From the NCBI RefSeq assembly GCF_002155685.1, contig NZ_MUYK01000002.1, forward strand, positions 62,001-126,000: 64,000 nucleotides of DNA, written 5' to 3'. The notes beneath the pieces are model-generated. The model was not told where the DNA came from, searched no databases, and saw nothing but the letters and a program-made list of their open reading frames with translations. Below, piece after piece: positions 17,655 to 24,617 of the stretch. Both the position numbers and the translations under genes were made by a program. Position 1 is the first letter of the stretch. Each line of letters begins with the position of its first letter. This DNA comes from Erythrobacter colymbi. GTDB taxonomy: Bacteria; Pseudomonadota; Alphaproteobacteria; Sphingomonadales; Sphingomonadaceae.

Positions 17655-19115
17655 ATGTTCGATACGCTGTCCGACCGCCTTGGCGGGGTGTTCGACAAGC
17701 TCAAGGGCCGCGGCGCGCTGCGCGAGCAGGACGTGCGCGATGCCATGCGCGAGGTGCGCATCGCGCTGCTCGAAGCCGACGTCGCGCTCCCCGTTGCCCG
17801 CCGCTTCATCGATGCCGTTACCGAAAAGGCCGTCGGCCAGGATGTCCTGAAGTCGGTCACCCCCGGCCAGATGGTCATCAAGATCGTCCATGACGAGCTG
17901 GTCGAGACGCTGGGCGGGATGGAGGTCGAGGGCCTCAAGCTCGACGCCAAGCCTCCGGTCGTGATCATGATGGTCGGCCTTCAGGGCTCCGGCAAGACGA
18001 CCACCACCGCCAAGCTCGCCAAGCTGATCCGCGAACGTCACGGCAAGAAGGCCCTGATGGCCTCGCTCGACGTCAACCGTCCCGCCGCGCAGGAACAGCT
18101 CGCGGTGCTCGGCACGCAGGTCGATGTCGCGACCCTGCCGATCATCGCCGGCCAGCAGCCGGTCGATATCGCCCGCCGCGCAATGGAAGCGGCGCGCCTC
18201 CAGAATTTCGACGTCCTGCTGCTCGACACTGCGGGCCGCCTCCACGTCGATGACGCGCTGATGGCCGAAATGAAGGCCGTCGCCAGCGTTTCGGCCCCCA
18301 ACGAAGTGCTGCTGGTGGTCGATTCGCTCACCGGTCAGGACGCGGTGAACGTCGCCCAGAGCTTCTCGGGCGAGGTGCCGCTGACCGGCGTGGTGCTGAC
18401 CCGCATGGACGGCGACGCCCGCGGCGGTGCCGCGCTGTCGATGCGTGCGGTCACCGGCAAGCCGATCAAGTTTGCCGGCACCGGCGAAAAGCTCGACGCG
18501 ATCGAGCCCTTCCGCCCCGGCTCCGTCGCCGACCGCATTCTCGGCATGGGCGACGTCGTCAGCCTCGTCGAGCGCGCGGCCGCCACGATCAAGGAAGCCG
18601 ACGCCGAGAAAATGGCGCACAACCTCGAGAAGGGCAAATTCGATCTCGACGATCTCGCCATGCAGCTCAAGCAGATGCGCAATATGGGCGGGCTCGGGAT
18701 GCTGGCGGGCATGATGCCGGGCATGAAGAAGGCCAAGGCCGCGATGCAGGCGAGCGGCATGGACGACAAGGTGCTGATCCACATGGAAGCGATCATCTCC
18801 TCGATGACCGCCAAGGAACGCGCCAACCCCGACCTGATGAACGCCAAGCGCAAGAAGCGCGTTGCGGCAGGCAGCGGGACCGACGTGCAGACGGTCAACA
18901 AGGTGCTCAAGATGCACCAGGAAATGGCCCGTGCGATGAAGCAGATCAAGAAAATGGGCGGCCTCAAGGGCCTCGCCGCCATGTTCGGCGGCGGCATGGG
19001 CGGCGGCGGCCCGATGGGCGGCATGGGCGGTCTCGGCGGCCCCGGGGGCGGTCTTCCCGGCCTCGGCGGCAGCGGGCTGCCTCCGGGCCTCCCCGGCCTG
19101 CCGCGCAAGAAATAG
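17655..19115 (+). CDS. ffh: Signal recognition particle protein Ffh
   Basis: This encodes the SRP54-type GTPase that, with 4.5S RNA, targets nascent membrane proteins. The N domain is at residues 1-90. The G domain has P-loop GLQGSGKTTTTAKLA (about 107), then DVNRPAAQEQL, DTAGRLH and GKPIKFAGTGEKLDAIEPF. The methionine-rich M domain is at about 300-440. The last 45 residues are an unusual Gly/Met/Pro-rich tail (GGGMGGGGPMGGMGG). It opens the ffh-rpsP-rimM-trmD-rplS block. GGAGACG lies before the ATG. Confidence 0.97.
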   Translation: MFDTLSDRLGGVFDKLKGRGALREQDVRDAMREVRIALLEADVALPVARRFIDAVTEKAVGQDVLKSVTPGQMVIKIVHDELVETLGGMEVEGLKLDAKPPVVIMMVGLQGSGKTTTTAKLAKLIRERHGKKALMASLDVNRPAAQEQLAVLGTQVDVATLPIIAGQQPVDIARRAMEAARLQNFDVLLLDTAGRLHVDDALMAEMKAVASVSAPNEVLLVVDSLTGQDAVNVAQSFSGEVPLTGVVLTRMDGDARGGAALSMRAVTGKPIKFAGTGEKLDAIEPFRPGSVADRILGMGDVVSLVERAAATIKEADAEKMAHNLEKGKFDLDDLAMQLKQMRNMGGLGMLAGMMPGMKKAKAAMQASGMDDKVLIHMEAIISSMTAKERANPDLMNAKRKKRVAAGSGTDVQTVNKVLKMHQEMARAMKQIKKMGGLKGLAAMFGGGMGGGGPMGGMGGLGGPGGGLPGLGGSGLPPGLPGLPRKK

Positions 19116-19170
19116 TTTCAAGTCAGTCGTTTCAGTTCAAAAGTTCAATTCACTCGAAAGGTAACAACTC

Positions 19171-19659
19171 ATGTCGATTTCCATCCGGCTTTCGCGCGGC
19201 GGTGCCAAGAAGCGTCCGTACTACCGCATCGTCGTCGCCAACAGCCGCTCGCCCCGCGACGGCAAGTATCTCGAGCAGATCGGGACCTACAACCCGCTGC
19301 TCGCCAAGGATTCGCCCGAGCGCGTGAAGCTGGTCGAAGACCGCGCCCGCTACTGGCTCGGCGTCGGCGCGCAGCCGACCGACCGCGTGGCCCGTTTCCT
19401 CGATGCCGCCGGCATCAAGGAGCGTGCGGCCCGCAACAACCCCAAGAAGGGCGAGCCGGGCGAGAAGGCCAAGGAGCGCGCCGAAGAGCGTGCCGCCAAG
19501 ATCGCCGAGGCCGAAGAAGCCGCGCGCGCCGCTGAAGAAGAAGCCAAGGCCGCTGCCGCTGCCCCGGCTGCCGAAGAAGCGCCCGCCGCTGAAGAGGCTG
19601 CCGCCGAGGAAGCTCCGGCTGCTGAAGAAGCTGCCACCGAAGAGCAGGCCGAAGGCTAA
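19171..19659 (+). CDS. rpsP: 30S ribosomal protein S16 with long Ala/Glu tail
   Basis: The first 80 or so residues are a standard S16 ([20 protein letters not shown], then [14 protein letters not shown] and [21 protein letters not shown]). After about residue 95 comes a low-complexity, charged tail of some 65 residues made of Ala and Glu with a few Lys and Pro, so the protein is twice the usual S16 length at 162. The tail's DNA is made of short GCCGAAGAAGC-like repeats. It is followed six bases later by rimM. Confidence 0.95.
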   Translation: MSISIRLSRGGAKKRPYYRIVVANSRSPRDGKYLEQIGTYNPLLAKDSPERVKLVEDRARYWLGVGAQPTDRVARFLDAAGIKERAARNNPKKGEPGEKAKERAEERAAKIAEAEEAARAAEEEAKAAAAAPAAEEAPAAEEAAAEEAPAAEEAATEEQAEG

Positions 19660-19665
19660 TCCGTC

Positions 19666-20166
19666 ATGGCCAAGCCCGTCACCCTTGCCGCCATCGCCGG
19701 CGCGCACGGGGTGGCGGGCGAGGTGCGTCTGAAGCTGTTCGGAGAGGGCGTCGCGGCGCTCTCCCGGCACAAGAGCTTCAATGATGGCACCCTGACCCTC
19801 GTGAAGGTGCGCGAGGACGGGAAGGGCGGGGCCATCGCCCGCCTTGCCGAAAGCACCTCGCGCGCCGATGCCGAGAGGCTGCGCGGCACCGCGCTGACTG
19901 TCCCGCGCGAGGCGCTGCCCCCGCTTGCCGATGGCGAATTCTACCACGCCGATCTTCTGGGTCTGCCGGTCGTCACCGATGCGGGCGAGGCCGTCGGCAC
20001 TGTCCTTGCGATCGAGAATTTCGGCGCGACCGACATCATCGAGATCACCCGCGATCCCGCGCCCGAAAAGGGCCCTAAGACCTTCATGGTCCCCATGATC
20101 CCCGCCGCCGTGATCGGGTGGGACGACAAGCAGCTTGTGATCGGCGCCGATTTCGCCGATAATTGA
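19666..20166 (+). CDS. rimM: Ribosome maturation factor RimM
   Basis: This encodes RimM, needed for 30S head maturation. It has 166 residues. The N-terminal RimM barrel begins VTLAAIAGAHGVAGEVRLKLF, and the PRC-barrel half contains GEFYHADLLGLPVVT and ends FMVPMIPAAVI plus a short tail. It lies six bases after rpsP. In most genomes trmD follows directly; here five other genes intervene. Confidence 0.94.
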   Translation: MAKPVTLAAIAGAHGVAGEVRLKLFGEGVAALSRHKSFNDGTLTLVKVREDGKGGAIARLAESTSRADAERLRGTALTVPREALPPLADGEFYHADLLGLPVVTDAGEAVGTVLAIENFGATDIIEITRDPAPEKGPKTFMVPMIPAAVIGWDDKQLVIGADFADN

Positions 20167-20170
20167 GGGC

Positions 20171-20719
20171 GTGGAGACATCCGCCCACGCCGCTCTCTGG
20201 CAGCGCATCGCCGACCACCACATCGGCCCGGCGGACGCATCGCTCTCCTTCACCGCCCGTCTCGCCCGCGAGAACCGCTGGAGCCCCGAACATGCCGGGC
20301 GCGTGATCGGCGAGTACAAGCGCTTCTGCTATCTCGCGATGACGGCGGGCCACGAGGTGACGCCGTCCGACGCGGTCGATCAGGCATGGCACCTCCACCT
20401 CACCTACAGCCGCGATTACTGGCATGTGTTCTGCCCCGAGGTCCTCGGCGGCGATCTGCACCACGGACCGACGCAGGGCGGCCCTGTCGAGCGCGAGCGC
20501 TACTACCGGCAATATGCCGATACCCTCGCGGCTTACGAGCGAGCCTTCGGCGAGGTGCCCCCGGCCGACATCTGGCCCGATGCGCATCGGCGCTTCTCCG
20601 TCGATCCGCAGGGAGTTCGTGTTAACATTTCCGGTGTTATTCTGCTGCAACGCCGGGTCGCGCTGGCGCTGGGTCTGCTTGTCCTCGTGACGGGCTGGCT
20701 CGCGGGAAGGATGATGTGA
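20171..20719 (+). CDS. Membrane-anchored protein with WHLHL/HHGP motif (glycine-rich-domain-protein-like)
   Basis: This is a 182-residue protein starting at a GTG four bases after rimM. The central part has QAWHLHLTYSRDYW, then CPEVLGGDLHHGPTQGG, a Trp/His pattern I associate with bacterial glycine-rich-domain-protein-like sequences; the clustered histidines suggest metal binding (inference). A C-terminal membrane helix (VALALGLLVLVTGWLAGRMM) ends the protein, so the bulk is probably cytoplasmic. Its stop overlaps the next ATG by one base. No biochemical function is established to my knowledge. Confidence 0.72.
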   Translation: METSAHAALWQRIADHHIGPADASLSFTARLARENRWSPEHAGRVIGEYKRFCYLAMTAGHEVTPSDAVDQAWHLHLTYSRDYWHVFCPEVLGGDLHHGPTQGGPVERERYYRQYADTLAAYERAFGEVPPADIWPDAHRRFSVDPQGVRVNISGVILLQRRVALALGLLVLVTGWLAGRMM

Positions 20720-21540
20720 TGGAGCTGTTCTCGTCATGGACGGGCAGCGAATTCCTGCTGTTTTACATCATGCTGCTGGGCTGTGCCTGCCTTGCCGCGT
20801 GGTGGATCCCCGCCCAGTTGCGCGCGCCGGGACGGCGTGCCTCCGCCGATGATCTCGAAAGCGTGGCGCTGCTTGCGGGCGGGCGCGCGCGGCTAACCGA
20901 TTCGCTGCTCGCCGACATGTTCGTGCGCGGCGGGCTGACCGAGGGGCAGAAGGGCAAGCTTGCGATCGCCGATCCGCGGGCGGTCTCGAGCCCGGCTGCG
21001 CGGGCGGTGCTGGCGATCGATGCGCCGGTGACGCTCGGCCATGCGCGCAAGGCACTCGCGGCCGAGGCTGAGCGGGTCGCGGCCAGGTTGCGCCGCGCGG
21101 GGCTGCTGATGCGGCCCGACGAATACTCGCGGCTGCGCTGGTTCTCCATCGCGCCCTTTGCCGCGCTGTTCGTGCTGGGGCTTTACCGCCAGCGGGCGGG
21201 CAGCGCGCTGGGCGAGCCGACCGGTTTTCTGGTGATCCTCCTTGTTCTCACGGTGGTGTTTGCCGTGATCCGCTTTGCCTCGAGCGATCCGCGCACGCTT
21301 GCCGGGATTGCCGCGGTGAACGATCTGCGCGCCCGCAACAGCCGCTTCTCGCGCGCCCCGCGCCCCGAGGAGGCGCCGATGGCGGTCGCGCTGTTCGGCA
21401 CGGGCGTGCTCGTCGGCACCCCGTGGGAGCCGGTCCACGCGATGCGCCAGCAGAGCGGAGACAGCGGCGGCGGGGTCGATGCCGGCAGCGACGGTGGCGG
21501 TTCGGGCTGCGGCGGTGGCTGCGGTGGTTGCGGGGGCTGA
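20719..21540 (+). CDS. TIGR04222-like membrane protein with Gly/Cys-rich tail
   Basis: This is a 273-residue membrane protein. It has an N-terminal helix (FLLFYIMLLGCACLAAWW), a soluble alpha-helical part, a helix pair around residues 140-185 (FSIAPFAALFVLGLY and GFLVILLVLTVVFAVIRF), and an extreme C-terminus of Gly, Ser and Cys (GSGCGGGCGGCGG). This layout matches the TIGR04222 membrane family as I remember it, function unknown. The ATG overlaps the preceding stop (TGATG), so the two proteins are probably partners. Cysteines in the tail may bind metal or be modified; that is inference. Confidence 0.74.
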   Translation: MELFSSWTGSEFLLFYIMLLGCACLAAWWIPAQLRAPGRRASADDLESVALLAGGRARLTDSLLADMFVRGGLTEGQKGKLAIADPRAVSSPAARAVLAIDAPVTLGHARKALAAEAERVAARLRRAGLLMRPDEYSRLRWFSIAPFAALFVLGLYRQRAGSALGEPTGFLVILLVLTVVFAVIRFASSDPRTLAGIAAVNDLRARNSRFSRAPRPEEAPMAVALFGTGVLVGTPWEPVHAMRQQSGDSGGGVDAGSDGGGSGCGGGCGGCGG

Positions 21541-21562
21541 CACGCGCGCGTAAGTGGCGCGG

Positions 21563-22528
21563 ATGACCAAGCTTTCTGTCGCCGTCGTGCAAGCCGCGCC
21601 TGTCCCGCTCGATTTCCAGGGCGGGATCGACAAGGCCGTGGCGCTTGCCCGCATCGCGGTGGAGAGCGGCGCGAAGGTCGTCGCGTTCGGCGAGACCTTT
21701 CTGGGCGGCTATCCGCTGTGGCTCGACGAGGCCCCGGGCGCGGCCTTGTGGGATCATCCGGGGGCCAAGGCGCTCCACCGGATCATGCTCGAACAGGCGG
21801 TGGTACCGGGTGACGAGCGGCTCTTGCCCTTGCAGGAGCTCGCCGATGCGAGCGGCGCGGTCATCTCCATCGGCGCGCATGAACGGGTGCGGCGCAGCCT
21901 CGTCAACAACCAGCTGACCTTCCGCCCCGGCCAACCTGTGCTCGATCACCGCAAGCTGGTGCCGACCCACGGCGAGCGCCTGATCTGGGCGCGCGGCGAT
22001 GGCTCCACCTTGGGCGTGCATCAGGCCGAGTGGGGCCGCCTTGGCACGCTGATCTGCTGGGAGCACTGGATGCCCTTGGCGCGCGCGGCGATGCATAATC
22101 TCGGCGAGGATGTGCACATCGCCGCCTGGCCGACGGTGCGCGAGAGCCACCAGATCGCCTCGCGGCACTATGCGATGGAGGGCCGCTGCTTCGTGCTGGC
22201 GGCGGGGCTGGTGCAGGTGAAGGACGATCTGTTCGACGGGCTGGAGCGGGTTGGCGGTGATGCCGCCGCGCGCGAGCTGATCGAAGCGATCCCCGCCGAG
22301 GTCCTCAACCGCGGCGGCTCCCTGATCGCCGCGCCCGATACCCGCGTGATCGCTGAGGCGGGCGAGGGGGAGGAGACGCTCTTCGCCGAGCTCGACCTTG
22401 CCGAGGTGGCCGATGGGCTGGCGAACCTCGATACTGACGGGCATTATTCAAGGCCCGATGTGTTCGAGCTGACGGTCGATACGCGGGCGAAGGATGGGGT
22501 GCGCTGGGGCGGAGAGGCAGATGTCTAA
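21563..22528 (+). CDS. Nitrilase-family carbon-nitrogen hydrolase
   Basis: This is a 321-residue enzyme of the nitrilase branch. The catalytic triad is visible as Glu in AFGETFLGGYPLW, Lys in HRKLVPTHGERLIW and Cys in TLICWEHWMPLAR. The GYPLW and ICWEHWMPL motifs favour a true nitrilase or cyanide-hydratase-like enzyme rather than an amidase. Substrate unknown. ATG 21563 is preferred; a GTG lies nine bases upstream. It ends overlapping a small membrane protein by eight bases. Confidence 0.86.
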   Translation: MTKLSVAVVQAAPVPLDFQGGIDKAVALARIAVESGAKVVAFGETFLGGYPLWLDEAPGAALWDHPGAKALHRIMLEQAVVPGDERLLPLQELADASGAVISIGAHERVRRSLVNNQLTFRPGQPVLDHRKLVPTHGERLIWARGDGSTLGVHQAEWGRLGTLICWEHWMPLARAAMHNLGEDVHIAAWPTVRESHQIASRHYAMEGRCFVLAAGLVQVKDDLFDGLERVGGDAAARELIEAIPAEVLNRGGSLIAAPDTRVIAEAGEGEETLFAELDLAEVADGLANLDTDGHYSRPDVFELTVDTRAKDGVRWGGEADV

Positions 22529-22850
22529 CGCGTTCGACATCATGATCGCCTTTGCTTTTGCGACCTCAGTTTCTCTGCTGGTCCGAAGCATGACAGCGTC
22601 TCGCGCTCTCCCCAAATGGTGGTGGGGCGTTGCCATCGTGCCGCTGCTGTCCCTTGGGATAGCTTTAAGCGTGTTTCTCCTGCCCCGACCAATCCCTGAG
22701 GGGTGGCAGGAAGGGGACTTCGACACCGGACGCGCTGACTTTATCGCCTTGGTATTCTTCGGGGCAGTCATGCCGATCGCCTATCTGGCAGTTGCCTTGC
22801 CGACCGCTTTTGTCGTCCGCCTCTGGAACTCCCGGAAGGTCAAGGCATGA
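22521..22850 (+). CDS. Small membrane protein, unknown
   Basis: This is a 109-residue protein with three likely membrane helices (IMIAFAFATSVSLLV, WGVAIVPLLSLGIALSVFLL and ALVFFGAVMPIAYLAVALPTAF). No family is recognised. It overlaps the nitrilase by eight bases and the next gene by four. By eye this gene and the next use more A/T-ending codons than their neighbours, hinting at later acquisition. Confidence 0.62.
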   Translation: MSNAFDIMIAFAFATSVSLLVRSMTASRALPKWWWGVAIVPLLSLGIALSVFLLPRPIPEGWQEGDFDTGRADFIALVFFGAVMPIAYLAVALPTAFVVRLWNSRKVKA

Positions 22851-22869
22851 CCTTCGCCGCCACCATCCT
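22847..22869 (+). repeat. 23-bp direct repeat, copy of the trmD 5' end (other copy 23195-23217)
   Basis: The 23 bases from the ATG at 22847 are identical to those from the trmD ATG at 23195, and identity stops sharply on both sides. The copies are 348 bp apart and bracket exactly one small gene. This is too long for chance. Confidence 0.8.
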
Positions 22870-23194
22870 TTTCGTTCTCGCTATCGTCGCCGCTCCCGCG
22901 TTTCTGACGTTCGTTGCGCTCGGGCGTTGGACGGGGCTTGGCTCGTCCAAACGCACCATTCTCGCCGCCGGTATTGCCGGGCCCATGCCGGTTGTGGGGC
23001 TCGCCTTCCTGATCGATTGGGAGCAGGGCTTCTGCTGCCGCGAGTATCCCGTCACGTTTTGGTCCGAGATGCCGATCTATGCGCTATACTGGGCGATGGC
23101 AGCTGCCATTGCACTTGTCCCGGTGCTGATCGCGCGCAAACTGGGTCGGCGCGCGCGCAAGCCTGCCCAGTCCAACTCATCGGTATTCGACTGA
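22847..23194 (+). CDS. Small membrane protein whose start copies trmD
   Basis: This is a 115-residue protein with three membrane stretches (ILFVLAIVAAPAFLTFVAL, TILAAGIAGPMPVVGLAFLI and IYALYWAMAAAIALVPVLIA) and a basic tail. No family is recognised. Its first 23 bases are identical to the first 23 bases of trmD, so both begin MTFAATIL. The stop codon abuts the trmD ATG. The start of this gene seems to have been built from a duplicated trmD 5' end. Confidence 0.6.
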   Translation: MTFAATILFVLAIVAAPAFLTFVALGRWTGLGSSKRTILAAGIAGPMPVVGLAFLIDWEQGFCCREYPVTFWSEMPIYALYWAMAAAIALVPVLIARKLGRRARKPAQSNSSVFD

Positions 23195-24070
23195 ATGACC
23201 TTCGCCGCCACCATCCTCACGCTCTACCCGGAGATGTTTCCCGGACCGCTCGGGCATTCCATCGCGGGGCGCGCGCTCGCGGAGAGCAAGTGGGCCTGCG
23301 AGACGGTGCAGATCCGCGACTTTGCCACCGACAAGCACCGCACCGTCGACGACACGCCCGCAGGCGGCGGGGCGGGGATGGTGCTGAAGTGCGATGTGCT
23401 GGCGCGGGCTTTGGACAGCATAATCCTCCCCGGAACGGGGAGGGGGACCGTCGAAGACGGTGGAGGGGCGAGCGGTGCTTCTCCGCAAGATCACCTTTTG
23501 GATCGCGGTGGCTCGCCCCTCCACCATCCTGCGGATGGTCCCCCTCCCCCGGTGGGGGAGGATGTGCGCCCCATTCTCGCCATGACCCCGCGCGGGAAAC
23601 CCATCACCCAACAGCGCATCCGCGAACTCGCGGCAGGCCCCGGCGTCGTCATCCTTTGCGGGCGGTTCGAGGGCTTCGACGAGCGCCTGTTCGAGGCCCG
23701 GCCCGCAATCGAGCAGGTCTCCCTCGCCGACATCGTGCTCTCGGGCGGCGAGATGGCCGCGCTCACCATCCTTGACGCTTGCATTCGCCTCATTCCCGGC
23801 GTAATGGGCGCGACCTTGAGCGGGGAGGAGGAGTCGTACGAAAACGGCCTCCTCGAATACCCGCACTATACCCGACCTGTTGAATGGGAAGGGCGCACGA
23901 TCCCCGAAGTGCTGCGATCGGGGGATCATGCGAAGATCGCTGCTTGGCGCAAGGCAAGGAGCGAAGATGACACACGGTCACGCAGGCCGGACTTGTGGGA
24001 GCGCCATGAGGGTGCTCGGGTCCAGTCTGCCTCTGGCGCGCGGCGCAAAACCAAGGAACCGGACCAGTGA
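23195..24070 (+). CDS. trmD: tRNA (guanine-N1)-methyltransferase with in-frame repeat insertion
   Basis: TrmD methylates G37 of tRNA using SAM. The SPOUT-fold motifs are present: [16 protein letters not shown] at the start, [28 protein letters not shown] and [16 protein letters not shown]. At 291 residues it is longer than the usual 230-250. One reason is a 47-residue low-complexity insert between DVLARALDS and [12 protein letters not shown], encoded by a palindromic repeat at 23423-23563. A second is a tail of about 20 residues after RRPDLWER. The frame stays open throughout. The stop overlaps the rplS GTG by four bases. Confidence 0.93.
   Translation: MTFAATILTLYPEMFPGPLGHSIAGRALAESKWACETVQIRDFATDKHRTVDDTPAGGGAGMVLKCDVLARALDSIILPGTGRGTVEDGGGASGASPQDHLLDRGGSPLHHPADGPPPPVGEDVRPILAMTPRGKPITQQRIRELAAGPGVVILCGRFEGFDERLFEARPAIEQVSLADIVLSGGEMAALTILDACIRLIPGVMGATLSGEEESYENGLLEYPHYTRPVEWEGRTIPEVLRSGDHAKIAAWRKARSEDDTRSRRPDLWERHEGARVQSASGARRKTKEPDQ
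23423..23563. repeat. Palindromic repeat element inserted in trmD
   Basis: This is a 141-bp inverted repeat, a multiple of three. The left arm begins ATCCTCCCC and ends GGTGGAGGGGCGAGC. The right arm, read on the opposite strand, begins ATCCTCCCCC and ends GGTGGAGGGGCGAGC. The arms are about 52 bp long with a few differences and surround a centre of about 36 bp. Within each arm shorter hairpins form (CTCCCCGG.../...GGGGAG). It is a MITE- or REPIN-like element that has become coding sequence. Confidence 0.85.
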
Positions 24071-24435
24071 ACCTGATCCAGCAGATTGAAGCCGAAGAAA
24101 TCGCCAAGTCCGGCAAGGACATCCCCGAATTCCGCGCAGGCGACACCGTCCGCGTCGGCGTGAAGGTGAAGGAAGGCAACCGCGAGCGTATCCAGGCCTA
24201 TGAAGGCGTCGTGATCGCCCGCTCGAACCGCGGCATGGGTTCGAACTTCACCGTGCGCAAGATGAGCTTCGGCGAGGGCGTCGAGCGCGTCTTCCCGCTC
24301 TACTCGCCGATCGTCGAGAGCATCACCGTGGTCCGCCGCGGCGTGGTGCGTCGCGCCAAGCTCTATTACCTGCGCGGCCGCACCGGCAAGAGCGCGCGTA
24401 TTGTCGAGCGCAAGGCGACTGCGCCCAAGGCGTAA
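24067..24435 (+). CDS. rplS: 50S ribosomal protein L19
   Basis: This encodes L19, a large-subunit protein near the 30S interface. It has 122 residues with the family core [22 protein letters not shown], then FEGVVI-like [12 protein letters not shown] and [15 protein letters not shown], ending [15 protein letters not shown]. It starts at a GTG overlapping the trmD stop (GTGA). It is last of the ffh-rplS block and is followed by a strong terminator. Confidence 0.96.
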   Translation: MNLIQQIEAEEIAKSGKDIPEFRAGDTVRVGVKVKEGNRERIQAYEGVVIARSNRGMGSNFTVRKMSFGEGVERVFPLYSPIVESITVVRRGVVRRAKLYYLRGRTGKSARIVERKATAPKA

Positions 24436-24457
24436 GGCGCTTACAGCCAGCAATTCG

Positions 24458-24488
24458 AGGGGCGGCTCCGCGAGGAGCCGCCCTTTTC
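24458..24488 (+). terminator. Rho-independent terminator of rplS
   Basis: The stem GGGGCGGCTC/GAGCCGCCC with a small loop is followed by a TTTTC run, 23 bases after the rplS stop. Confidence 0.88.
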
Positions 24489-24516
24489 GATTCCGGCCCT
24501 TGCCTTTGCCGCCCGC

Positions 24517-24604
24517 CATTGCGAGGAGCGTCAGCGACGAAGCAATCCATGGTCCAACGTCGGTCGATGGATTGCCGCGCCGCCTTCGGCGGCTCGCAAT
24601 GACG
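24517..24604. repeat. Double-hairpin (REPIN-like) repeat
   Basis: The outer ends CATTGCGAG and CTCGCAATG are inverted copies, as are inner GCAATCCAT and ATGGATTGC. It lies between the rplS terminator and the S9 peptidase gene. This type of element is common in sphingomonad intergenic DNA, in my recollection. Confidence 0.65.
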
Positions 24605-24617
24605 AGGTGAGCTTTGG

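Noticed and set aside
17429..17893. Open frame across the tRNA with the protein AQLGERNTGSVEVSGSIPL
   Set aside because: This is the usual false protein read from a tRNA gene; the tRNA folds perfectly and ffh occupies the rest.
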